The notes under the pieces: generated by a model
What the model was told of the DNA's origin: nothing
The model's input: the letters and a program-made list of their open reading frames with translations, nothing else
Database searches by the model: none
Shown here: positions 1-5,092 of the stretch, in pieces
How the letters are laid out: every line of letters begins with the position of its first letter
Position numbering within the stretch: position 1 is the stretch's first letter
Origin: a bacterium
Lineage (GTDB): Bacteria > SM23-31 > JAUVVT01
Assembly (NCBI GenBank): GCA_030604505.1
Contig: JAUVVT010000195.1
Span: 1 to 5,092 of the forward strand
Reading direction: 5' to 3'
Length of the DNA stretch: 5,092 nucleotides
Made by a program: the position numbers and the translations under genes

Positions 1-94
1 AAAATGTGTTGTTCCTTGTGCAAATAAATTAAATATCCGCGAAAGGATGATACACGCTCATTCAATATTAGCATAGAATTTTAATATATATGAA

Positions 95-128
95 TAAAAA
101 AGCCTTGAAAGTTTCAAGGCTTTTTTTA
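95..128. terminator. Intrinsic terminator hairpin, probably bidirectional
   Basis: The arms AGCCTTGAAA (101-110) and TTTCAAGGCT (112-121) are perfect reverse complements. They are flanked by an A-run on the left (96-101) and a T-run on the right (121-127), so the structure can terminate transcripts from either strand. A gene upstream of the window on the plus strand would end here. The short open stretches in bases 1-94 (stops at 25-27 and 74-76 in two frames) are too small to identify as the tail of any known gene. The hairpin isolates the downstream hydrolase gene from upstream transcription. Confidence 0.85.
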
Positions 129-217
129 TTTTATAAGATATAGAAAATTCATTGCATTAAAAATTAAGACTGTATTTTTCAAGGCGAATAAATAATGTAA
201 AAATTTTTTTATTGAGA

Positions 218-224
218 GAAGGAG
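218..224 (+). promoter_or_regulatory. Ribosome binding site of the glycoside hydrolase gene
   Basis: GAAGGAG lies 7 bases before the ATG at 232. This fixes the start at that ATG rather than at the in-frame Met13, which has no such site and would lose the basic N-terminus of the signal peptide. No convincing -35/-10 pair was found between the terminator and this site. Confidence 0.8.
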
Positions 225-231
225 TATAGTT

Positions 232-1764
232 ATGAAAACAGGATTGGAATCATTGAAACGAATTACGATGATAATAGGAGGGATATTTATACTTTGTTTC
301 ATAATGGTATGCTTTTTTACTACCCGGTTGTCAGCGGCAGAAAAGATGGAAAAAGTCGGGTGCTGGGGAATATTTGAGTTATCGCTGAAGGGACCAGACA
401 GCGGCAATCCGTTTCTTGATGTGGAGTTTAGTGCCGAATTTAGGTATAAGAACCGAATTGTTGAGCTCGAGGGTTTCTATGATGGAGATGGAATATATCG
501 TGCACGTTTTATGCCGGATAAAGAGGGTATTTGGACATATAAAACAAAGAGTAACCGTGCAGAATTAGATGGAAAAACTGGTGAATTTAGATGTACAGCT
601 GCTGCTGCAGGTAAACATGGTCCTGTGAGGATTCGGAATACATATCACTTTGCGTATGCAGACGGCACACCATATTATCCCGTCGGGACTACCTGTTATG
701 CATGGATTCATCAGGGAGATAAGCTCGAGGAACAGACACTGGCTACACTTAAAGGTTCTCCATTTAATAAAATTCGTATGTGTGTTTTCCCAAAGCATTA
801 TGTTTTTAATGAAAACGAACCTCAATATTACCCATTTGAGAAGAAATCTTCGGGAGAATGGGATTTTACCCGCTTCAATCCTGAATTTTTCAAGCATCTT
901 GAGAAAAGAATTGGGAATTTGCGTGATTTGGGAATCGAAGCAGATATCATTCTTTTTCATCCATACGACCGCTGGGGATTCTCAAAGATGGATTCCGAGA
1001 CCGATGATAGATATTTGCATTATATTGTTGCTCGGATTGCGGCATATAATAATGTATGGTGGTCGATGGCTAATGAATATGACCTCATGAAGGAAAAGAC
1101 AATGTCTGATTGGGACAGGTTCTTTCAGATAATTCAAGAGAGCGATCCGTATCAGCATCTTCGCTCTGTTCACAACTGTCGGGGATTCTATGACCATAGT
1201 AAACCATGGGTGACTCACTGCAGTATTCAGCATCGTGATTTGCAGAGAGCAATAGAATGGCGGAACAAGTACAGAAAGCCCGTTATTAACGATGAATGTC
1301 AGTATGAGGGAAATATTGAGAGAGACTGGGGTAATATATCGGCAGGGGAACTGGTTCACAGGTTCTGGATGGGATTCACTGTCGGTACTTATGTTGGTCA
1401 TGGTGAGACCTATATGCATCCAGAGGATATTTTATGGTGGTCAAAGGGTGGAGTATTGTATGGTGAGAGTCCGAAAAGGATTACATTTCTGAGGAAGATA
1501 ATTGAAAATGGTCCTGCTGAAGGTATTTCACCAATGGGACAAAGAATTGGCGGTAAAGAAGGGGAATATTATTTGTTCTATTTAGGTCTGCATCAGCCCG
1601 TAGAGAAGACATTCAGACTTACCAAAGGAAATAAATATAGAGCAGAGATTATTGATACCTGGGAGATGACAGTTACACCAGTGGAAGGGACTTTCGAGAG
1701 CAGCTTCACAATTGAGCTTCCAGGGAAACCATATATTGTTGTGCGAATCCGTAGGGTTAGGTGA
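232..1764 (+). CDS. Exported glycoside hydrolase-like protein (DUF5060 / DUF4038 / DUF5605 architecture)
   Basis: This 510-residue protein is probably a secreted or periplasmic glycosidase acting on plant or algal glycans. Residues 1-36 look like a signal peptide: basic start (K2, K9, R10), a hydrophobic core at about 14-29, and a possible signal peptidase I site after S34-A35-A36. There is no good lipobox. Residues about 41-110 (VGCWGIFELS, later FMPDKEGIWTYKT) match the beta-sandwich DUF5060 type. Residues about 130-425 form a DUF4038-like TIM barrel, including DGTPYYPVGTTCYAW (144-158). The clan GH-A acid/base candidate is E282 in WWSMANEYD, and the nucleophile candidate is E355 in VINDECQYEG. 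Residues about 435-508 fit a C-terminal DUF5605-like beta domain. Characterised DUF4038 proteins include GH140 apiosidases, but the substrate here cannot be assigned. The gene is monocistronic in appearance, with terminators on both sides. Domain names are from recall of the families; the overall class is firm and the substrate unknown. Confidence 0.85.
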   Translation: MKTGLESLKRITMIIGGIFILCFIMVCFFTTRLSAAEKMEKVGCWGIFELSLKGPDSGNPFLDVEFSAEFRYKNRIVELEGFYDGDGIYRARFMPDKEGIWTYKTKSNRAELDGKTGEFRCTAAAAGKHGPVRIRNTYHFAYADGTPYYPVGTTCYAWIHQGDKLEEQTLATLKGSPFNKIRMCVFPKHYVFNENEPQYYPFEKKSSGEWDFTRFNPEFFKHLEKRIGNLRDLGIEADIILFHPYDRWGFSKMDSETDDRYLHYIVARIAAYNNVWWSMANEYDLMKEKTMSDWDRFFQIIQESDPYQHLRSVHNCRGFYDHSKPWVTHCSIQHRDLQRAIEWRNKYRKPVINDECQYEGNIERDWGNISAGELVHRFWMGFTVGTYVGHGETYMHPEDILWWSKGGVLYGESPKRITFLRKIIENGPAEGISPMGQRIGGKEGEYYLFYLGLHQPVEKTFRLTKGNKYRAEIIDTWEMTVTPVEGTFESSFTIELPGKPYIVVRIRRVR

Positions 1765-1782
1765 ACATGCAAACTTGCAATT

Positions 1783-1803
1783 ATCCTTTGCAGAGTAAAG
1801 GAT
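1783..1803 (+). other. Small hairpin just after the hydrolase stop codon
   Basis: ATCCTTT (1783-1789) and AAAGGAT (1797-1803) form a perfect 7-bp stem with a 7-base loop, 18 bases after the stop codon. No real T-tract follows, so on its own it is a poor terminator. It could protect the 3' end of the mRNA or act with the two terminators further down. Confidence 0.3.
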
Positions 1804-1889
1804 TTATAAGAATATTTCAGTGCATATTTGAACGGAATACTTGCTTTTTGAAAAAAGTAGATTAATTAGGATAGGGCTTTATGTATAGT

Positions 1890-1920
1890 AATCTGAATTT
1901 AGCGATTTATTCAGATTTTT
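1890..1920 (+). terminator. Intrinsic terminator of the hydrolase gene (first of two)
   Basis: AATCTGAAT (1890-1898) pairs with ATTCAGATT (1909-1917) around a 10-base loop and runs into five T residues (1916-1920). The stem is AT-rich, so this is a moderate terminator. It is read in the plus direction, at the end of the hydrolase transcript. Confidence 0.5.
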
Positions 1921-1928
1921 CTGGAAAT

Positions 1929-1968
1929 AAAACAAAACCCCCTCCTTTCTCAGAGGGGATTTTGTTTT
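1929..1968. terminator. Strong bidirectional terminator between convergent genes
   Basis: CCCCTC (1939-1944) pairs with GAGGGG (1953-1958) around an 8-base loop. The stem extends outward through AAAACAAAA (1929-1937) with TTTTGTTTT (1960-1968), interrupted by a single C1938/A1959 mismatch. A GC-rich core flanked by A-rich and T-rich arms works on both strands. It sits only 6 bases beyond the stop codon of the minus-strand isomerase gene, so it terminates that transcript as well as the hydrolase transcript. Confidence 0.9.
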
Positions 1969-1974
1969 AATGAT

Positions 1975-2937
1975 TTATGCCCAGTACATACCGCCGGCTT
2001 TTTCCTGCAGAACGATTCCTTTAAGGAAACTCACCGCTTTCTTAAATCCTTCATTCGAACTCATAAGACTGTCTTCGTGTTCAATGCTCAGCACCCCGTC
2101 GTATCCGATAAGTCTCAAAGTGCTGACAAAATCACGCCAGAAGGTTTCTGAATGACCGTAACCTACAGTTCGGAATATCCATGACCTGTTTATTTCGTCG
2201 CCATAAGATTTAGTATCTAAAACACCGTTTGCCTTTGTATTATCGGTATCAATCCGGCAGTCTTTTGCATGAACATGGTACATACATCCTTTTAGCTTCA
2301 GCAAGCTGACCAGCGGGTCCATACCCTGCCAGAACAGGTGGCTGGGGTCAAAGTTTGCACCGATGTTGTTACCGCATTCTTTTCTTAATCTCAGCATTGT
2401 TTCTGTATTATATACAGACATTCCGGGATGCATTTCAAATGCGAGGCGTACGCCGTTGTCTGCGGCAAATTTGGCTTCTTTTTTCCAGTATGGAATAAGT
2501 TTGTCTTCCCACTGCCATTTCAGGATATCGGTAAAATCATCGGGCCAGGGGCAAGTAACCCAGTTCGGATATTTATCTTTTTCGCTTCCACCCGGACATC
2601 CTGAAAAACCTATAACATTTTTTACTCCCAACTTTGAAGCGAGTTTCACTGTATCCCGAAGTACATTATGATGTGCTTGGGCAATTCTTTTATTGGGATG
2701 AAGTTGATTGCCATGGCAGCTTAGTCCGCTTATTACCAATCCTTTGTCTTTTATTTTAGCTTTATACTCTTTAAGCTTTTTGCTGCTGGATAATAACGCT
2801 TTAACATTTGTATGCGGCGAGCCGGGATAGTTCCCCGTTCCAAGTTCTATTGCCTCTATACCCAGTTTTGAGACATAATCAATCATCTTAGCAAATGACA
2901 TACTACCAAATAATACAGTTAAGACTCCTATTTTCAT
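1975..2937 (-). CDS. Sugar phosphate isomerase/epimerase-like TIM-barrel protein (AP endonuclease 2 superfamily)
   Basis: This 320-residue cytoplasmic protein has the length and pattern of the xylose-isomerase-like TIM-barrel family, which isomerises, epimerises or beta-eliminates sugars with a divalent metal. The opening strand is MKIGVLTVLFG, followed by IEAIELGTGNYPG (27-39). Likely metal ligands, by analogy with D-tagatose 3-epimerase, are E168 (AFEMHPG), D197 (NFDPSHL), H223 (YHVHAKD) and E286 (LSIEHED). H200 and K225 also lie in conserved motifs. The start at 2937 is chosen because GGAGGTG (2950-2944) sits 6 bases upstream; a GTG three codons earlier overlaps that site and is rejected. 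It lies 88 bases downstream of the dehydrogenase gene on the same strand, suggesting co-transcription and a shared substrate. A LgdB1-like role, beta-elimination of a 3-keto sugar, is possible but unproven. No signal peptide is seen. Confidence 0.88.
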   Translation of the reverse strand: MKIGVLTVLFGSMSFAKMIDYVSKLGIEAIELGTGNYPGSPHTNVKALLSSSKKLKEYKAKIKDKGLVISGLSCHGNQLHPNKRIAQAHHNVLRDTVKLASKLGVKNVIGFSGCPGGSEKDKYPNWVTCPWPDDFTDILKWQWEDKLIPYWKKEAKFAADNGVRLAFEMHPGMSVYNTETMLRLRKECGNNIGANFDPSHLFWQGMDPLVSLLKLKGCMYHVHAKDCRIDTDNTKANGVLDTKSYGDEINRSWIFRTVGYGHSETFWRDFVSTLRLIGYDGVLSIEHEDSLMSSNEGFKKAVSFLKGIVLQEKAGGMYWA

Positions 2938-2943
2938 AATAAA

Positions 2944-2950
2944 CACCTCC
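2944..2950 (-). promoter_or_regulatory. Ribosome binding site deciding the isomerase start
   Basis: On the minus strand GGAGGTG is followed by TTTATT and then ATG at 2937-2935. This is the strongest Shine-Dalgarno sequence in the window. The alternative start codon GTG (2946-2944) lies inside it and therefore cannot be the one it serves. Confidence 0.85.
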
Positions 2951-2959
2951 AGTAATTAA

Positions 2960-3004
2960 GGTATAATATTTTTAGTTGTTTTTAAATGCAGAATATTATT
3001 TACC
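2960..3004 (-). repeat. Inverted repeat between dehydrogenase and isomerase genes
   Basis: GGTATAATATT (2960-2970) is complementary to AATATTA plus TACC (2992-2998 and 3001-3004), giving 11 base pairs with a 2-base bulge and a 21-base loop. In the minus-strand mRNA it would sit about 9 bases upstream of the isomerase ribosome binding site. It lacks a following U-tract, so it is not a typical terminator. It might be an mRNA processing or stability element, or chance in AT-rich DNA. Confidence 0.3.
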
Positions 3005-3025
3005 GATTGTTTTTAGATTATTAAT

Positions 3026-4180
3026 TTACATTTCATCCACATTAATCCAGCTTTTTTCTTCGGCAGATTTTACGACGGCATCCAATACTTGCTGACATTT
3101 AAGACCATCTTCAAAGTCAGGATATACTTTTCTATTTTTGGCTATACCCTCTAACAGGTCGTAAATCTCGTGAATGAAAGTGTGTTCCCAGCCAATAATA
3201 TGTCCGGGGGGCCACCAGGCATTCAAGTATGGGTGAACCGATTCAGTGCAGAGGATAGTTCTGAAACCCTGAACATGCTGGGACTCTGCGCTTGAATAAT
3301 ATTCAAGTTCATTCATCCTCTCAAGATTAAATACAATAGAACCTTTACTGCCGTTAATTTCGATTCTGTTATAATTCCTTCTTCCGTTGGCGAACCGGGT
3401 AGCCTCAAAGCTTCCTATAGCGCCGCCCTTAAATCTTGCCAAAAATAGAACAGCATCATCCACTGTAACGTCACCTTTTCCTTTTTTGCCCCTTGCAGCT
3501 AAAGAGCCTTCTTCTGCGACGAGAGGTCTCTTCTTGATAAAGACTTTATCCATTCCAACAACTTCTTTAAAATCTCCGACTAAATATCTGGCAAGGTCGA
3601 TTATATGTGCATTTAGGTCACCGTGGGCACCGGAACCAGCTAATTCTTTTTTAAGTCTCCAGACCAGTGGGAACTTGGGGTCAATAATCCAGTCTTGAAG
3701 ATAGACAGCTCTGATATGGAAAATTCTTCCGATTTTACCCTCATTTATAAGTTGTTTTGCAAGAGCAATTGCAGGTACTCTTCTATAATTAAAGAAAGTC
3801 ATATTTTTTACTTTTGCTTTTTTCACTGCGGCAACCATTTCTCTTGCTTCATTTGAGTTCATAGCAAGTGGTTTTTCACTGGCGACGTGTATTCCGTTTT
3901 CAGCAGCCATTAAGGCAATTTCTTTGTGGTTTATGTTTGGTGTGGAGATGTCTACGAGGTCTATTTTTCCGCTTCTCAGCATTCTTTTATAGTTTGTTTC
4001 AGATTTTTTCCATCCCCAGTTTACCTGACACTCTTTTGCTCTCGATTTCACTAAATCGCAAATTACGCTCATCACCGGGTTTGCTTTTAATGGGAAAAAT
4101 TTAGCAACATTAAGATATGCGTTACTGTGCGATTTACCCATAAAACCACAGCCTACAAGACCCACTCTTATTTCTTTCAT
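3026..4180 (-). CDS. Gfo/Idh/MocA family oxidoreductase, levoglucosan dehydrogenase-like
   Basis: This 384-residue NAD(P)-dependent sugar dehydrogenase is predicted to be cytoplasmic. The N-terminal Rossmann domain (about 1-125) carries G10-C-G12-F-M-G15, followed by KSHSNAY, and ends with the family motif E102-K103-P104. The C-terminal alpha/beta domain holds NYRRVPAIALAKQ (131-143), YLQDW (160-164) and GAHGDLNAHIIDLARYL (184-200). In that motif D188 and H192 are the expected catalytic Asp and His. From memory, levoglucosan dehydrogenase from Pseudarthrobacter shares GFMGK-H, FNYRR-PA-ALAK, YLQDW, GSGA-GD, HVID-ARYLVG and a final SW-[IV]-[DN]-V. The similarity is strong, which suggests 3-oxidation of an anhydro-sugar or glycoside. 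It is the first gene of a probable two-gene unit with the isomerase and is divergent from the kinase-like gene. The start is supported by AAGAGGA 6 bases upstream. The family is certain; the exact substrate is not. Confidence 0.93.
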   Translation of the reverse strand: MKEIRVGLVGCGFMGKSHSNAYLNVAKFFPLKANPVMSVICDLVKSRAKECQVNWGWKKSETNYKRMLRSGKIDLVDISTPNINHKEIALMAAENGIHVASEKPLAMNSNEAREMVAAVKKAKVKNMTFFNYRRVPAIALAKQLINEGKIGRIFHIRAVYLQDWIIDPKFPLVWRLKKELAGSGAHGDLNAHIIDLARYLVGDFKEVVGMDKVFIKKRPLVAEEGSLAARGKKGKGDVTVDDAVLFLARFKGGAIGSFEATRFANGRRNYNRIEINGSKGSIVFNLERMNELEYYSSAESQHVQGFRTILCTESVHPYLNAWWPPGHIIGWEHTFIHEIYDLLEGIAKNRKVYPDFEDGLKCQQVLDAVVKSAEEKSWINVDEM

Positions 4181-4186
4181 AATTTT

Positions 4187-4193
4187 TCCTCTT
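4187..4193 (-). promoter_or_regulatory. Ribosome binding site of the dehydrogenase gene
   Basis: On the minus strand AAGAGGA lies 6 bases before the ATG at 4180-4178. It confirms the start that places the Rossmann strand EIRVGLVG right at the N-terminus, as usual in this family. Confidence 0.7.
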
Positions 4194-4232
4194 AATTTTG
4201 TTTATGATAAATTTTAAATAGAGTCTTTTTTT

Positions 4233-4261
4233 AATATAAAAACATTTTTTTTTTGATACAA
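4233..4261 (-). promoter_or_regulatory. Possible sigma70-type promoter for the dehydrogenase-isomerase unit
   Basis: On the minus strand TTGTAT (4261-4256) is followed after 17 bases by TATATT (4238-4233). The -10 matches the consensus in five of six positions and the -35 in only three. The spacer contains an A10 tract. Transcription would begin near 4226, giving a leader of about 45 bases with the ribosome binding site in place. In DNA this AT-rich such matches are common, so the call is tentative. Confidence 0.35.
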
Positions 4262-4454
4262 GAAATATTAAAATAATTTTAAAATTTTATTAAAAACTTC
4301 TTGAATTAAAAATAAAATACCTTTATCTTAACTTAACAATTATTTGATTTCTATTCAATAATTTGTGATATTAATGATTATTTATTATTTGCTTCATTTT
4401 AAATGAGCCACAAATATTTTTCCAATTTTTAATTTTAACAGTATTAAAAAAATA

Positions 4455-4460
4455 TATAAT
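4455..4460 (+). promoter_or_regulatory. Perfect TATAAT close to the kinase-like gene start
   Basis: TATAAT occurs 16 bases before the ATG at 4477. No good -35 lies 16-18 bases upstream. If used, transcription would begin near 4467, within the GAGAG that would serve as ribosome binding site, leaving an almost leaderless mRNA. An alternative weaker pair is TTGAAT (4301-4306) with TATCTT (4324-4329) at 17-base spacing. Neither is compelling. Confidence 0.2.
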
Positions 4461-4476
4461 TATGAGAGTTTTATAA

Positions 4477-5092
4477 ATGAGCAGAAAAACTATTATTGTA
4501 CCTGTTGACGGAGCAACAAACATTAAGCTGGAAGTGCTGGATTTTGAAACATTAGCAACAGTCTTTTCTGCAAGTGCGGAGAGTCCGTCGAAGGAATCCG
4601 GCGGATTAAAATATAATTGCACAGGGGATGAATTTGACTGGTTTGATAGTTCAATAAGGTCGTTACCGAAGGGACTTAATAATGCTGCTGTCATTGCACC
4701 TGTGGTGAGAGGTGCATCGGGAGGTTTGGTTGGTCATGATAATACTTTAATCGAGGTTCCCGGTGAACGCCTCACTTTGGCTTATACCCAAACATATACG
4801 GATGAAGTGGAAAGCAGATTTAGAGAACTTGCCGGTTCAGAAAGGGATTTTTTCCTCGAAACGGGTTCTATTATGGCTTATCCGGGGAGTTTAACACTTG
4901 CTAAGAGGATTTTATATGAAGAAATTGAGAGACCGGGTTTGCTTAAGAAAGCTGGGGGATTTGGTATATACGGCATTCTTATATCGGGACATTTCATCGG
5001 CAATGATTTTTTGAAAGCAATATCAACGGCGGGAAACGAGCACAGTTATTGGATGTGTCATGCGGGTGCAAGAAATATTAATGAAAAGCCGG
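4477..5092 (+). CDS. FGGY-like carbohydrate kinase, N-terminal part (runs off window)
   Basis: Only the first 205 codons are present; the frame is open to the last base. FGGY kinases are usually about 450-550 residues, so less than half is visible. The start is the ATG immediately after an in-frame TAA (4474-4476), with a weak GAGAG 8 bases upstream. An N-terminal strand and turn TIIVPVDGATNIKLEVLD (5-22) resembles the FGGY phosphate-1 motif. Later segments LETGSIMAYPGSLTLAKR (127-144), GIYGILISGHFIGNDFLKA (163-181) and NEHSYWMCHAGARNINEKP (187-205) recall a divergent rhamnulokinase/fuculokinase-like subgroup. The usual Asp-x-Gly-Thr-Thr is altered: V10-D11-G12-A13-T14. Its divergent placement beside a sugar dehydrogenase and an isomerase supports a role in sugar catabolism, presumably cytoplasmic ATP-dependent phosphorylation. 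The substrate is unknown, and a non-kinase member of the actin-like ATPase fold is possible. Confidence 0.65.
   Translation, partial: MSRKTIIVPVDGATNIKLEVLDFETLATVFSASAESPSKESGGLKYNCTGDEFDWFDSSIRSLPKGLNNAAVIAPVVRGASGGLVGHDNTLIEVPGERLTLAYTQTYTDEVESRFRELAGSERDFFLETGSIMAYPGSLTLAKRILYEEIERPGLLKKAGGFGIYGILISGHFIGNDFLKAISTAGNEHSYWMCHAGARNINEKP

Larger units (their letters stand above)
4181..4476. other. AT-rich divergent intergenic region
   Basis: These 296 bases separate the divergent dehydrogenase and kinase-like genes. They are dominated by A and T runs, including T10 at 4245-4254 and T7 at 4226-4232. I see no RNA gene and no GC-stemmed terminator. A short perfect inverted repeat, TCATTT-T-AAATGA (4394-4406), could be an operator half-site pair but is AT-rich and may be chance. 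The region most likely carries promoters for both directions and any shared regulatory site. Confidence 0.6.

Noticed and set aside
1..76. Possible tail of an upstream gene in bases 1-76
   Set aside because: Frames close at 25-27 and 74-76, but the short peptides show no recognisable family signature, so no partial gene can be supported.
126..407. 93-residue open frame on the minus strand
   Set aside because: It is antisense to the signal peptide and first domain of the hydrolase, has no recognisable domain and runs through the leader and its ribosome binding site.
565..1492. Several open frames of 66-146 residues on both strands inside the hydrolase gene
   Set aside because: They are shadows of the hydrolase reading frame, which carries clear family motifs throughout; none has a recognisable domain or its own convincing ribosome binding site.
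1841..1860. CTTTTT / AAAAAG short inverted repeat
   Set aside because: It has a tiny loop and only A-T pairs inside; likely chance in AT-rich DNA.
3387..4104. Plus-strand open frames opposite the dehydrogenase gene
   Set aside because: They are antisense shadows of a strongly conserved Gfo/Idh/MocA reading frame and are of low-complexity composition.
4201..4460. Possible CRISPR leader, origin or tandem repeat in the AT-rich gap
   Set aside because: There are homopolymer runs but no spaced direct repeats, DnaA-box cluster or iterons; AT-rich promoter DNA explains it.
4371..4694. 107-residue minus-strand open frame
   Set aside because: It overlaps the start of the kinase-like gene in antisense, and its tail is a translation of AT-rich intergenic DNA (runs of Ile, Tyr, Lys, Asn).

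Overview
The window is AT-rich bacterial DNA with four protein-coding genes and very AT-rich gaps between them. By eye the genes are moderately AT-rich. All four starts are preceded by purine-rich Shine-Dalgarno-like sequences, though the one before the kinase-like gene is weak. The gene content is an exported DUF4038/DUF5060-type glycoside hydrolase, a Gfo/Idh/MocA dehydrogenase, a TIM-barrel sugar isomerase/epimerase and a sugar-kinase-like protein. This is typical of carbohydrate-degrading bacteria in the PVC/FCB and related uncultured candidate phyla. The phylum cannot be fixed from this sequence alone.

Layout: bases 1-231 hold a strong, U-tract-flanked terminator hairpin and the leader of the first gene. 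Bases 232-1764 (+) encode an exported glycoside hydrolase-like protein with an Asn-Glu acid/base motif and a second candidate catalytic Glu. Bases 1765-1974 separate two convergent genes and hold three hairpins; the last two look like terminators, and the final one works in both directions. Bases 1975-2937 (-) encode a sugar phosphate isomerase/epimerase-like metalloenzyme. Bases 3026-4180 (-) encode a Gfo/Idh/MocA oxidoreductase that closely resembles levoglucosan dehydrogenase. The two minus-strand genes are read dehydrogenase first, then isomerase, probably as one unit. Bases 4181-4476 are a very AT-rich divergent promoter region. Bases 4477-5092 (+) are the first 205 codons of an FGGY-like sugar kinase that runs off the window.

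Working together (inference): the secreted hydrolase could release sugars outside the cytoplasm. The dehydrogenase and TIM-barrel protein could carry out an oxidation-elimination or oxidation-isomerisation sequence on an anhydro- or glycosidic sugar in the cytoplasm, and the divergent kinase-like protein could phosphorylate a product. The dehydrogenase/TIM-barrel pair recalls the levoglucosan (LgdA/LgdB) and 3-keto-glycoside routes. The window contains no mobile element, CRISPR array, tRNA or rRNA that I can recognise. I see ordinary but under-characterised sugar catabolism rather than a clearly new system. The most unusual item is the altered nucleotide-binding motif of the kinase-like protein.
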